64,000 bases of DNA from Euphorbia lathyris (GCF_963576675.1 NC_088910.1:30010531-30074530); one strand, 5' to 3'; counted from the first letter of the stretch, positions 1 through 11,395 are shown. The notes: a model not told the origin generated them from the letters alone. Program-made: numbers and translations.

Positions 1-583
1 TTTGTAGAGCAATTTATCACATCCATTCTAGAGAGCAAGAGAATGCAGGATCTGAATTACTTGGTGCAAGAGCCAAGTGAATCTCTCAAAGAATGGATGG
101 AGCGATTCCAAAGGACGGCCATCTAGATAAAATATCTGAATGTAGATAGGGAAGCAGAAGTAATGACCAGTAATTGTCGAACTAAAAACTTGTCTAAAGA
201 GCTGACTACCCGAAGGCTGAAGACGTTTCTGGTTTGGTGAGAAGAGCTCGTGACTTCATCAAATGGGACGGGCATCACCTAAATCCCTTACAGTTGAAGC
301 CAGTTAATCATTCTAGAGAATCCAAAGGCAAGGGGAAACGTCAAAGATCTAAAGAGAAAAACGGATCAAAATTACGCTCCTCTAAATGCTCTTAGAAAAG
401 AAATTTTGTATTGGGTGGAAACAAACAGGCAGCACATATCTAGCACCCTCCGAAGTTGAGACCCTCTGGCAGGCGCCACAATGGCATGTGTTGCGAGTTC
501 CATAAAAGTAAAGGTCATAATATTGAAAATTGTAGATAATAAGCTATAGAGCTCAATAAAATGGTCGAAATTGGTAAGTTGAA
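1..583 (+). pseudogene. Ty3/gypsy gag remnant (Tat-like), broken
   Basis: Translation of the first bases gives a retrotransposon-gag core (SLKEWMERFQRT), then stops and frame changes. Further on, YAPLNALRKEI and a Cys-His motif (CEFHKSKGHNIENC), each in its own frame, match the usual end of Tat-lineage gag. It would be the capsid/nucleocapsid protein of a virus-like particle. The left end is outside the window and no LTR is visible. It is cut on the right by the Mutator-like element at 593-1152. It resembles, but does not match closely, the gag of the gypsy element at 45.2-48.6 kb. I am fairly sure of the gag assignment, less of the lineage. Confidence 0.6.
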
Positions 584-592
584 TATATTTTA

Positions 593-1152
593 GGGTAATT
601 AATTTATTAGTCCCTATATTTTGACAAAACACACTGTTTAGTCCCTGTATTTTCAAAAACACACACTAAAGTCCCTAACGTTTTTCTCGGTGAACTGTTT
701 AGTCCCTAATGTTTTTCTTGGTGAACTGTTTAGTCCCTGCCGTTAGACTCTCATGAAGATTCTGTTAGTCAATTTGGATTTGTGTTCTTCTTTTCCTTTA
801 TTTTGCTTTCCTTTAAACTCTAATGCATCTGAAATCAACTTTGAGTGTTCTTGTTCTTAATTTTCTTCTTAATCGTTCAAATTCGTAAGCGTTGAGTCTG
901 TTCTTTTTATTGTTCTCCATGCAAATAGCTTCTTCTTCTAAATTGGATTACTCTTCTGAAGTTTGAAGGTAAATAGTAAAGGGTAATTTAGTCATTTCCG
1001 AAGTCATAAACGGTAAAAAAATGTAACAAACAGACGGAAGGACTAAACAGTTCACTGAGAAAAAGGTTAGGGACCTTACCATGTGTTTTTGAAAATACAG
1101 GGACTAAACAGTGTGTTTTGTCAAAATATAGGGACTAATAAATTAATTACCC
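593..1152. mobile_element. Non-autonomous Mutator-like element (560 bp) with 9-bp TSD
   Basis: Both ends read GGGTAATTAATTTATTAG inward. The terminal inverted repeats extend about 130-145 bp with few mismatches, rich in variants of 'tttagtccctg'. The left arm carries an extra tandem copy of a unit of about 33 bp (around 670-735). Identical 9-bp flanks, tatatttta at 584-592 and 1153-1161, are the target duplication. Long TIRs with a 9-bp TSD are the hallmark of Mutator-superfamily elements. There is no transposase ORF inside, so it would depend on an autonomous relative. It interrupts the gypsy gag remnant. Confidence 0.85.
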
Positions 1153-1165
1153 TATATTTTATTGA

Positions 1166-1189
1166 AGAGAGAGAGAGAGAGAGAGAGAG
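1166..1189. repeat. (AG)n microsatellite
   Basis: About 12 uninterrupted AG units directly after the target duplication of the Mutator-like element. The following bases up to about 1650 are AT-rich with no supported gene. Confidence 0.9.
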
Positions 1190-1687
1190 TAGTATTTAGT
1201 AGAGGAGAGAGATATATGAGATTAGTTGGAGATTGAGTGAGATATTGATTTTAAAAATAAAATATAAAATAAATGAAAAGATAAAAAAAATTACTCCTCC
1301 AACCCTTTGATTTTGACTGTCATGTCATTTTTTTAATACCGTTAATAAGTTTGTATTGTCTTTGCTAACGAAATGTACCTTAAAACCTATGTTTGTTAAG
1401 TTTTGAAATACAAGATTATACTTGAAATGACTGATATATATGACCTGTTTTTATATTTTTCCCTTTTATCAATTTTTATCAATTTTGGTGTAGTTTAAAA
1501 TGAGGTGCATGTAGAGGAAAAAATCAATATGTACTCCATTCCTCACCGTGCCATTCAACCCCTTGAGAATTTTCCCTTTGTACTTCTTTCCATTATAATT
1601 ATAATTTTCCCTTCGTTTACTTTAGCCTTATCTTGGTCTTTTCTATTTCTCAATCTATTGTTTCCGCAAATACTTTGTCTCATATAA

Positions 1688-2007
1688 GGCCCTGTTTGAT
1701 AACAATAAAAATCACTTAAATTATTAGATTAAGCACTTATTTAGTTTAAGTGTGTTTGGTAATAGTTTTTTATTAACCACTTAAATTATTCAATTAGGCT
1801 ACATATCACTTATTTTGATAAGTCAAAATATTTAACTTAAAGTTTTAAGTTAAACATTATTAACTAATATGTTAATATTCAGCACTTATTTTTAATATTT
1901 ATCAAACACTTATATCATTTAATAATTTTAGCACTTATAATATTCAATACTTAAAATCCAGTACTTATTTTTTCAGCACTTAATTTTCAGTTTTATCAAA
2001 CGATACC
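1688..2007. mobile_element. PIF/Harbinger (Tourist-like) MITE, 320 bp
   Basis: It begins GGCCCTGTTTGATAAC and ends with the imperfect inverse TTTATCAAACGATACC. Flanking TAA on both sides (1685-1687, 2008-2010) is the 3-bp target duplication typical of Harbinger elements. The paralogous empty site near 25133 reads straight through with a single TAA, which proves the boundaries. The interior is AT-rich with repeated 'cacttatt' words and no ORF. Confidence 0.85.
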
Positions 2008-2184
2008 TAACTCTTAGCAGATATACCTTTAAAATTTAATTTCTCCAATTATTTATATCGAATATTAATTTTTTTTATGAGTAAAATATTTATTTATTTT
2101 GTCAGACAAAAATATATATCAAAAGAATTGTTCTCATGATTTAGTTGAATATTGTATTCCGGTAGTTATCATGTGAAATATTTT

Positions 2185-2611
2185 GGCCCTGTTTGGGAAT
2201 TAGCCGTTAGCTGTTAGCTGTTAGCTGATTACATTAGCTGTTAGTTGTTAGCTGATTACATTAGCTGATTTGATTAGCTGATTTGACTAGCTGTTTGTGT
2301 AAACCTGTTTGGTAAAAATTAGCTGATTGATAATAGCGGTTTGTGAAAAAAGACGAATAAGGGCATTAATTTTGGCGCAGGAGAAGGAGTCTATCTATTA
2401 GGGTAAAAGAAGTCTATTAATTTTAATATTCCAAAATGCTAATTGAAAAAACTCCTTTTAAGAGCTTTTTCTAAATTAGCATTTTCATCCCAAAACTCTC
2501 TCCCAAACCTCTCTCCACCAAACACTCCAATCAGCGGTTTTAGTGGTCAAACCTCTAAAATTGGTCAAAACCGCTCTTTTTATCCCAAAACGCTCTTTAC
2601 CAAACAGGGCC
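2185..2611. mobile_element. Harbinger-type MITE, 427 bp, 'GGCCCTGTTTGG' family
   Basis: Perfect 12-bp inverted ends (GGCCCTGTTTGG / CCAAACAGGGCC) with TTT on each side. The empty site near 25309 lacks it. The left half is packed with 'agctgttagctgatt' repeats. A diverged relative lies at 28324-28735. The only ORF (2443-2625) is a by-product of the repeat and not a gene. Confidence 0.85.
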
Positions 2612-3425
2612 TTTATATTTTATAGGCCATTACCATATTTATTGTGAACAAATAAATAAATACTAAATATAAATAATTATTAAGTCAAGGACAACCTACT
2701 AATTTAAGTATCACAAATTTCGTGAATTAATTATATCTCTCAGCTGAAGAGTCCTAAGCCAACTGTTATTCTCGCCACTATCGAGCCGCCGCCTTTCCAT
2801 TCCCGTCGTTTTTTGTTCGTCGACTCCCCGGAATGGCAGACTTCTCTGATCAAAGTGCACTCGTTACTGTGGAGGAAGATACGATCCGTAGTCTGGTCCT
2901 TAAGACGACTGATCTCGTTAGCACGGAAAGGTTGAAATCGTGGAATATACTAGGTTCTTTTGTCACTGACCGAGCCGTCAAGATTCCATTCATGAAAAGT
3001 ACCTTAGCTGATGTCTAGAGACCTAGTAAAGGTATGTGTGTTGTCGAACTTGGCCCTAACCTATTTAGGTTCGAGTTTTTTCATCCTGTTGAGCGGGATA
3101 GGGTCCTGAAGGGTGGCCCGTGGACCTTCGATCAGCATCTTCTTGCTATGCAAGGGCTGGAGCAAGAGAAAACCCCGACAGATATTGCCATGACCAATGT
3201 CGAGTTTTGGGTGCAGATTTTTGATCTCCTGTCTCGGTTCATATCAAAGGCAGTGGCGGCAAGTAAGGGCAATTTCCTGGGAAGTTTCGTGGAAGCTGAT
3301 CCAAATAACTTCTCTGGCCCCGCTCGGACGTATATGAGGATCAAAGCAATGATTAATGTTTTTAATCCTTTAAAACGAAAGATGAAGATTAGTAAGGTGG
3401 GTGGTTCAGTATTCTGGGTGCTTTT

Positions 3426-4767
3426 TGTTGAAACACCTTTCCACATGATTTTGATTTGACAAAATTATTTAAGTAGTTGATAAAAAATATTCTAACACAT
3501 TAAATTTAAATGCTTTGATTTATTTATACTAATGTGTTTGTTCAATGTTGAGTTTATTTATCTATAAGACATTAAGATATAAAGTCTAAAAGCCCATGAG
3601 TGGAAGTCAAGCCCAAGTCAACATAATCAAGACCTCACGGCCCAAGACGGTGAAACGAAGTCGTATTAAGCAAAACGACGACTCAGCATGAAGAAGGATC
3701 GAGAAGCCTTCTAGCAAAAGCTTCAAGAGGAAGCTGCTGAGTTAAGCGACAAGCAGTCAGGACATCGGCAGACAAGAACCAACATCTAGACAAAGTATTT
3801 CTACTTTGGGTAAAGTTCAGAAGGCGCAGGAAGCTGTCTGGAAGACTTTGCCAAAAATGTCGAAACATTCTGTTTGCCAGACTAAAAGCTGCCGAGCACT
3901 GCCATGGACAGAAGATGCAAAAATCTCATTGGCCAACGACACTAAGCACGTACTGAGTGACAACGACAGGAAGCCGTTTTCCTCCAACGGTTATTTCGAA
4001 ATTCGAAATTACCGGTGCCTCAAGTGTCACTATAAATAGGCCTTTCATTTGCTTCAATCGATGCAGGTCTTCAATTAGCCGAAACGCTGTCCAAATTCAT
4101 ACACGAAGTTCTGTGAGAAAAGCAAAGCAAAAACCTTACACCAATTTCCATATTATTGTGTAAAAGTCTAGAGTGATTTTTCAATCATCTAAAGTGTCTT
4201 AGCAATCATTGTTTAGGACAAACACTTTATCATTTCTAGAAGAATAGAAAGGAGAGGCTGAGTACTCGGTTATAGTACTCAGCGGTACATATAGGAGTGA
4301 GTAGAGGTATAGAGGAAGGTACTCTTGTATACTCAGCTTCTATTGTAAAAGTTTTGGTGCTCTACCTTTAAAGAGCTCAGTAGAGAATTCAAAAATCTCG
4401 GAACGAGTTCCGGGGAATGGACGTAGGAGGAGAGGCCGAACCAGGATAAGTCTGCTGAGTAACTTATTTCTAACCTTAAACTCCTTTACATATATTGCTT
4501 GCTATAAAAACTGACTAAGTAACAAACTCACGTTGAGTTGAGTGCACTAAGAAGCTGAGTTCAGGAATAGACTCTAAGTGTTATCTCCTGACTCAAGTAA
4601 AGAAGCAGACTTAGTCACAAGTTGACTAAGCTTGTGTCTTAGAATTACTTAGCGCCGCTGTGTAAACCTTTTCTTTAGAAAAGAAGTCAGTATAAACGGA
4701 CAAAATTTTAAATAGTTCCTATCCCCCCCCCTTGGAACTAAACTTGTCACGTTATAAGGGACCAACA
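3426..4767 (+). repeat. 5' LTR of Sirevirus-like copy 1
   Basis: 1342 bp, TG...CA. It drives transcription of the element (TATA at 4031-4039) and contains several 'gagtactcag / ctgagt' words. The small ORFs in it (3806-4163) recur at the same place in the other LTR and are not genes. A C-tract precedes the 3' end. Confidence 0.95.
3989..4039 (+). promoter_or_regulatory. LTR core promoter: palindrome plus TATA box
   Basis: A near-palindrome (GGTTATTTCGAAATTCGAA... at 3989-4015) lies about 16 bp before tataaatag at 4031-4039. The same pair, at the same spacing, occurs in every Sirevirus LTR here: 12491-12540 and the solo LTR at 47693-47740 on +, and 15002-15054 and 23992-24044 on -. Conservation of both parts supports a promoter with a dimer-binding site. 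The binding protein is unknown. Confidence 0.7.
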
Positions 4768-4769
4768 AG

Positions 4770-4781
4770 TGGTATCAGAGC
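4770..4781 (+). other. Primer binding site (initiator tRNA-Met)
   Basis: TGGTATCAGAGC two bases after the 5' LTR is complementary to the 3' end of plant initiator tRNA-Met, the usual primer of copia elements. The equivalent in copy 2 is at 23229-23240 on -. Confidence 0.9.
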
Positions 4782-4829
4782 TTAACAGCTCACTGAGCAA
4801 GATATAACTATCTTGAGCTGATCCCCACT

Positions 4830-6481
4830 ATGGCTGAGAACAGCACTCGTTTCCTCCCAGGAAACCAGACAACTCAGATTTTACCTAAGGGACTGTCCAT
4901 TACTCGGCCCCCTCTGTTCTTCGGGTCTAACTATACCGTTTGGAAGAACAGAATGAAAAATTTCATTCAAGCAACAAATATGAGTGCATGGCTTTCTATA
5001 GTCCAAGGCCCATTTGTTCCTGTTGAAACTATTGACGGCCAAACGGTTGTTAAAGCTGAGACTAAATGGACAGAGGAGGTCTCAAGAAGCTATAAAATCA
5101 TGCTTCGGCTATAAACATGCTTCACTATGCGTTAGATGCTGCAGAGTACAACAAAATTTCAGGTTGTGAGTCAGCGCAGGAGATCTGGAAGAAGCTAGAG
5201 GTCACCTACGAAGGAACCAACAAAGTGAAGGAGTCCAAAGTGAACCAGCACATGAGGTTGTACGAGCTCTTTGAAATGAATGATGATGAAGGAATCTCTG
5301 AGATGAACGCAAGGTTCACAAACATTATCAACGAGCTCAAGAGACTTGGCAAGATCTTTACTGAGGAAGAGCAAGTCAAGAAGATACTGAGGAGTCTTCC
5401 TAAAAGCTGGCAAGCCAAGAAAACTGCTGTTGAGGAAGCTCAAGACTTAACCACCTACAAGTATGATGAACTCATTGGCTCGTTGTTGACCCATGAGATC
5501 TCAATGAAGAATTTCGAGGTGAAGGAAAAGTCTGAAGATAAGAAGCAAAAGTCTCTTGTCATGAAAGCTGACTCCACTGATGGGAGCTCAACAGATGATG
5601 AAGAAATGGCAATGTTCACTAGAAAGATGAAGAGGTTGTTCAGAAAGAATGATAAATATTCCAAGAATCCTTACAAGAAGTTTGATAAGTACAAAACTGA
5701 GTCCAGCGACAGCAAGTACAAGAAGGACAACTCAAAGCCCATTACATGCTTTGAATGTCATCAAACTGGCCATATCAAATCAAGTTGTCCTACCTTGAAG
5801 AAGGAAAAGAAGAACGGCAAGAAGGCAATGGTGGCAACCTGGAGTGATAGTGATGAGTCATCATCATCAGGAGACGATGCCACTGAGTCAGCAAAGATCT
5901 GCTTCATGGCAGATGAGCTTGCTGAGCCTTGTGTTTCTGAGCATACTGACCCCTCCATTGCATCTACGATGAGAAACACTCAATTGAGGTAATATCACTA
6001 CCCTTGCTCAGAAATGAAATGGTTAATGCCCTGAGTGACCTCTACACACTTGTCAAAAAGTGTAACAAAAAGGTTAGAGCACTCAGCAGGCGATGTGACG
6101 AGATTGAGGAGGTTAAGCTGAGTGACCTTCGATATCTTCTCCATGACAACTCAACTTTGCATAGTAATGTAGAAATTATGCAAAAGTTTATCTCTGAGGT
6201 CCAATCAGATTCTAAGAAACTGAAAAAGGATGTCACATTTATTCAGAACCAACTTAAGGTTCCGAATAAAAGAAATATTCCTCTGAACACTCAGTACCGA
6301 GTACTAGTCAGTAGAGATGGAATCCTCAGCGGAATGTCCAGTGTGACTTTTATGGGAAGAAAGGACACACCACAAAGGTGTGCTGGCATGCTCAACAATG
6401 GGGTGCTGACCAGTCAGTGAGATATCCTAAACGGAAGGTCAGCTGTGACTTCTGTGACCATCAGTTCAGAAGAAATGAAGT
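4830..6481 (+). pseudogene. gag of Sirevirus-like copy 1, frameshifted
   Basis: Capsid/nucleocapsid protein. It starts MAENSTRFLPGNQ at 4830 and contains the copia gag (UBN2-type) domain followed by a CX2CX4HX4C knuckle (CFECHQTGHIKSSC, about 5749-5790) and a Lys-rich stretch. A 1-base loss near 5077 and another frame change near 5960-6000 break it into three ORFs (4830-5114, 5117-5992, 6004-6420). Past 6350, out of frame, it holds a damaged second Cys-His motif and part of a third. Copy 2 shows the same gag almost whole. The end of gag is fused to RT by the pol deletion. Confidence 0.9.
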
Positions 6482-6491
6482 ATGAGACTTA

Positions 6492-7922
6492 GTGCCAAAA
6501 CCAAAAATCCAGAAGACCATTGGAACAAGATGGGTCTTTCGCAACAAGATGGATGAACAAGGGAACGTGGTCAGAAATAAAGCAAGACTTGTAGCTCAGG
6601 GCTACAGTCAGCAAGAAGGTATTGACTACGGTGAGACATTCGCCCCAATGGCAAGGCTAGAGGCTATAAGAATTTTATGTGCTTATGCAAGTTATATGAA
6701 CTTTAAATTGTTTCAAATGGATGTTAAGAGTGCATTCCTTAATGGAGTTATAAACGAGGAAGTCTATGTAAATCAGCCTCTAGGGTTTGAGGATCCCAAA
6801 TTCCCAAACCACGTTTATAAACTCAAAAAGGCTCTGTATGGTCTCAAGCAAGCACCACGTGCTTAGTATGAGAGGCTGACCAGTTTCCTGCTGACTAGAA
6901 ATTATGTCAGAGGTAAATCTGATACAACCTTATTCATTAAGAGAAAGGGTAAAGATACCCTATTAGCTCAGATATATGTAGATGACATTATTTTTGGTGC
7001 CACTAACGAGTCAATGTGCAAGGAATTTAGTAAGCAGATGGAGACTGAGTTTGAAATGTCAATGATGGGAGAACTCACCTTCTTCCTTGGACTTCAAATC
7101 AAACAAGGGAAAAATGGCATCTTCATCAGTCAAACTAAGTATGCTAAGGAGATATTGAAGAAGTATGAACTTGAAAATTGCAAGCCAATATCTACCCCTA
7201 TGGGCACTGACACTGTCCTCTACGCTGACGAAAGTGGTAAGTCAGTAGACAGCAGATTGTACCGAGGTATGATTGGTTCTCTACTTTACTTAACTGCTAG
7301 TAGGCCGGACATTCAGTTCTCAGTATGTTATTGTGCTAGATATCAATCTAACCCTAAGGAATCTCATTACATAGCTGTAAAAAGAATCCTTAGATATTTG
7401 CAAGGCTCAGTGAATACATGTTTGTGGTATCCCAATACTCATGATTTCACACTCATTGGATACACTGACGCTGACTACGCACGAGACAAGCTTGAACGAA
7501 AAAGCACCTCGGGAGGATGCCACTTCCTTGGAAGCTGTCTTGTGTCCTGGTTCAGTAAGAAGCAGGCGTCAGTAGCCCTTTCAATCACTGAAGCTGAGTA
7601 CATTGCTGCTGGAAGCTGTGTTGCTCAAGTTCTATGGATTAAGCAACAGCTTGAAGATTATGGCGTTCAGACTAAAACAATTGAAGTCAAATGTGACAAC
7701 AAGAGTGCCATTGACTTATCAAAGAACCCAATCCAGCACAGTAGGATGAAGCATGTCAGTATAAGACATCACTTCATCAGAGATCATGTACTCAAGAAAG
7801 AGATCAAGCTGACCTATGTCCCAACGGATGAGCAGCTTGCTGATATCTTCACAAAGCCACTGGCTCGTGAGCAATTCAACATACTTAGAGAAGCCATTGG
7901 TATGTTTAATCCTCTTCAATAA
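6492..7922 (+). pseudogene. pol remnant of copy 1: reverse transcriptase and RNase H only
   Basis: The frame begins inside RT ([19 protein letters not shown]) and runs through copia RT signatures [20 protein letters not shown] and YVDDIIFGA, then RNase H with YTDADYARDK, STTEAEY-like [12 protein letters not shown] and ADIFTKPLA. It ends with a stop at 7922. One TAG at 6867-6869 cuts it where copy 2 has Trp. Protease, integrase and the first part of RT are absent: the sequence passes from the end of gag directly into RT near 6490, an internal deletion of roughly 2.3 kb judged against copy 2. Confidence 0.92.
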
Positions 7923-8397
7923 ATTCCAAGTATAAAATGTGATATGTGCATGCTGAGTGAATGATCATGCTGAATATTTTATGCTGTCACATGCTGAGTA
8001 GATATACATGCTGAGTGTTTATCTTAAACTGAGTGATTAAACACACGAATTATACCTTGCGCAACACTGACTACTCAAAACCTTAAATGTTTGGAATTCT
8101 TAACATTGAGTAAACATCCGTTGTAAAACTTAATGAAAAACACGTGAATTAAATAGCCACCTAGGATGACGTAAGCGCAATAATTAGAAAATACACGCGC
8201 CGAATGTGTCATAAATGCCAGAATCCTTGTCGATTGAGAATCTCAAGGTCAAACGGCCACCTCGACGCTTAGGATCAATTCGAGACCCCTATAAATAGTG
8301 GATGATTTCCCACTGTTATCTCTTTACGCTTAGAAATTTCTAGTATTTTCATATTCTCCCAAAAATCTCCCAAACTTCTCAAACCTCTCTAAGAATC
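7923..8397 (+). promoter_or_regulatory. Spacer between pol and ORF3 with an internal TATA promoter
   Basis: ctataaatagtgga begins at 8289, 100-110 bp before the ORF3 ATG at 8398. In copy 2 the same word lies at 17915-17924 (-) at nearly the same distance from its ATG at 17820. Upstream 'gtgtcataaatg' is also shared. After the TATA come 100 bp of pyrimidine/A-rich leader with no ATG. This is the layout of a stand-alone promoter, so ORF3 may be transcribed separately from the genomic RNA. Confidence 0.6.
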
Positions 8398-11395
8398 ATG
8401 ACGAAAGATTCTCAGAATGTCTCCGGTGCTGTTAATCGCTCCGATGAAAATCCTTCATCTCCTGCCCAGCGTGACCACTCTAAGGTCACTAAGCCGAGCA
8501 AACAAACCAAAGCTGACTAAGCTGCCGCCTCTTCGAGAGGAAAGCAGAAGGATAAGGCAAAGAAGCCTGTGGAACGCACCTACACTCAAGTTTATGAGAG
8601 TGTGAGCGGGTATAAGGTAGACTATTCTAGATGGTTCTCACGGGGTTTTGTGGAAGTTGAGCAACCCTTTTGTGACTGGATAAAGAACAACGGCTGGACC
8701 GAGCTGTTCTCTGTTCGTGAAGAAACCTACCCAGAATTAGTTAAAGAGTTCTACGCTAACCTAAAAGTCGCGGATGATGACCGAGACTATATGGTTACTA
8801 AGGTTAAAGGGAAGGACATCTTCATCAATCCTATTTACCTAGCCTCGCTACTCAAGCTGAAAAACGAAGGAGCAATACTTCGTAAATCTGGTGACCAAGA
8901 CAAAACCAATTACGCCGTTGAATTCTGCAAACCTCCTGGTCATGTAGGGGAAATTTTAAGTACCTCCATGGGTCGGAATCAGAAGATGTCCCACTACATA
9001 CTGACCAATTTCATCTTCCCCAAAATCAACTGCACCAACTCAGCGACAAACTTCGAGTAGTGCTTCATCTGGCACATGCTGACCTATATGCCGATAAACA
9101 TGCCTGTCTTCATAATCGGTGGATTCCAACGAAGTACCGAAACTCTTAGGCCGGGCTCCATCATCACCAAAATCCTTAAGGATCATAGGGTGAGCTTAGT
9201 TGAGGAAGTCCACGCAATAGGGACAGAGATCACTGCTGCGGCACGGTTTGGTCTATTCTACGATCAACCAATAGTGCCCAAGAAAGCAAAAGGGGCCGCT
9301 GTCCAGGAAACTGAGGGGATGGTGACTCGAAAGGGAAGGACGGAAAGAAAGAGGAAAGTTGTTCAAAGCACCTCTAAAGAAGCTGTCTCTGCACCAAAGA
9401 AGCTTAAGTTTGTATCTAGAGGAATTAAGCCTCAACCTCAACAAGGACAGGATGGACCTAGGTCAGCTGAGAAAAGACCAAGGCAAGCTGAGCCTGAGGT
9501 AGAAGAAAGAGAGGATATTGATGAGCAACCGTCAAGAAAGAAGAAGAAGATCTCTTCTGAATTAAGTCCTATTGATGCCCTTCCAACTGACGTTGTCATT
9601 CCTCCTAACTCACATTATGTACAGAGTCAAGACATTGACATTGAACAACAGTCAGAAGAGGAGGAAGAACAAGACCAATTGGGTGGCCAGTTCGAAGAAG
9701 AAGAAGAACTGGGTGGTCAGTTCGATGATGAGGTAACAGTGGAGAATGAGCATGATGAGCCATCAGACGTTGACCAATATGGCATAATCTACACTGAGGA
9801 GATTGAAGAAGAAGACGCTGAGCCAATGGCAAATCATCCCGCTGTTCAAAGGGAAACCTCACCTACTGACTCTATTGAGTCCATTCCTGCTGACCCTACT
9901 CCTTCAAAGCTAAAGAGACTAAGAAGACTTAAGAAGAAGAAGGAATATCGAGCCCCCATCATTGATCTCATGGGTGACTCACCGCTGAGAGATGAGATCA
10001 CTGACCTTACAGAAGTACACCTTAAGTTCTTCTCTAATCCTCCTGAGTCTCAACCAGAGCAATAAGAAAATCAAGCCTCTATTTCTCAGCCGAATGAACA
10101 TGCTGACTTAACTGCTTCCCCCAGCCAAAATGATACCGAGCAAGTGCTCGAAGATCCTGCTACTCAACATTTTGAGCAAGCTAAGGAATTACCTGCTCAG
10201 GTGAACACTGAACTTACTCAACTTCCAATACCTAGTCAGCTTCAGCCTGATTCTGAGCAAGTAACACATTCTGCCGATCCTCCTCTTCCACAAATCCAAG
10301 TGCAGAATCCAATCCAGTCAGCTTCTACTAGAAATCTTAATTCAAGACCAGCCGCTGATCATGCTGGCACTTCTAATGTTGAGCAGAACCAAACACCGCC
10401 TCCATTCGGTTCTACTCCTCTTTCGGCATCTGGGCCAACCAATGATGGATCCTTTAGTTATCTCACTGCCTCTGAGTCTGGTCGAAGAATCATTGACTCA
10501 GCTCAAGCCCTTCTCCAGGACCTTCATCAAACAAACGCCGATGCCGCTGGGTCTATTAATGTTGAGCCAACTCAGCTTTCGTCTGTCACTCAGCTTCTTA
10601 CTGAGATCAAAGGTTTGAAGGATCTTCTGAGTGTCATGACTTCATTACAATCTCAACAGCCCAAGCATGACTCTATAACAAAGATGGCCGAACTCCAGCT
10701 GACCATGGTACATCATATGAATTCTACAGGGTCAACTTTATCAATTGTCAGCTGCGAACACAATGTATGCAACTTCTGCCGAAGTTCATCAACTATTCAA
10801 CCAGCTTCATATTGAGCAGGAGAAAACCAATCACCAACTCTCTTCCTCCTCCCAATGCTCCATTGAGCAAATTAGTGAGGCTGTGCGTCTGCTAAACTTA
10901 AGCAAGGAAGAGATGGAAACTGACCAGCTCAAAACCAACGAAATCCTGAAGTACTGTCGAGTCACTTTCAACCACGTGCGCCATACAAATGCTCAGTGTC
11001 AGTATTTTGATTCGTCTTTGCTAAAGATGTTTCATCAAGCTTTTGCAATGCTCACTGATAGCATACACTGGGTTGGAAAGTCTCAAGCATATGTTCTGAG
11101 TATGCTGAGTGTTGCAGCTATCGGTATTCCACGACCTATTCTGGATGATGGTGTTCCAATTTTCGACGGCATAAATACAAGCACACGAAAACTAAAGGCA
11201 TTCTCTAAATGCCTAACTCAAGCTGCCATTGAAGACACCTTCATTCCTCCTCCCGCTGATGGTGGCAAAACGGGGGAGAAAGAACAGGCACAAAGAACTC
11301 AACAATCAGAGGAAGCTTCAGGTAGTCAGCAAAAATACAAGGGAAAGGGTAAAGCTAAAGAGCATGAAGCCCAACTTAACTACAAGAAGAAATAG
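8398..11395 (+). pseudogene. Sirevirus ORF3 of copy 1 (env position, 'putative plant transposon protein' domain)
   Basis: An ORF of about 998 codons in the sense direction between pol and the 3' LTR. It starts at ATG 8398 (MTKDSQNVSGAV), just after a short leader. Residues about 60-280 form the conserved domain (FCDWIKNNGW, FYANLKV, MGRNQKMSHYILTNFIFPK, VFIIGGFQRS), resembling the Pfam family called putative plant transposon protein. Then come basic clusters (RTERKRK, RRLKKKKEYR), an acidic Glu-rich stretch and Gln/Pro-rich sequence, and a C-terminal part with helical character. In-frame stops at 8518, 9058 and 10063 and a frameshift near 10740 inactivate it. No signal peptide or membrane segment is seen, so it is not a typical envelope protein. 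Function unknown. Confidence 0.75.

Larger units (their letters stand above)
1655..2699. repeat. Dispersed repeat, left copy, carrying two MITE insertions
   Basis: After removing the MITEs at 1688-2007 and 2185-2611, the sequence aligns over about 285 bp with 25105-25395 in direct orientation, with about 14 differences counted by eye (about 95% identity). It has no coding potential. The two copies bracket the LINE and its nested Sireviruses. The ends lack TG...CA and there is no adjacent PBS or PPT, so they do not look like LTRs. A segmental or tandem duplication of host DNA is the simplest reading. Confidence 0.8.

Noticed and set aside
3989..4015. LTR palindrome as a heat-shock element
   Set aside because: The GAA/TTC spacing is wrong for the canonical nGAAnnTTCn arrangement.
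4770..4781. tRNA gene suggested by TGGTATCAGAGC
   Set aside because: Only the 12-base primer-binding complement is present, next to an LTR; there is no cloverleaf.
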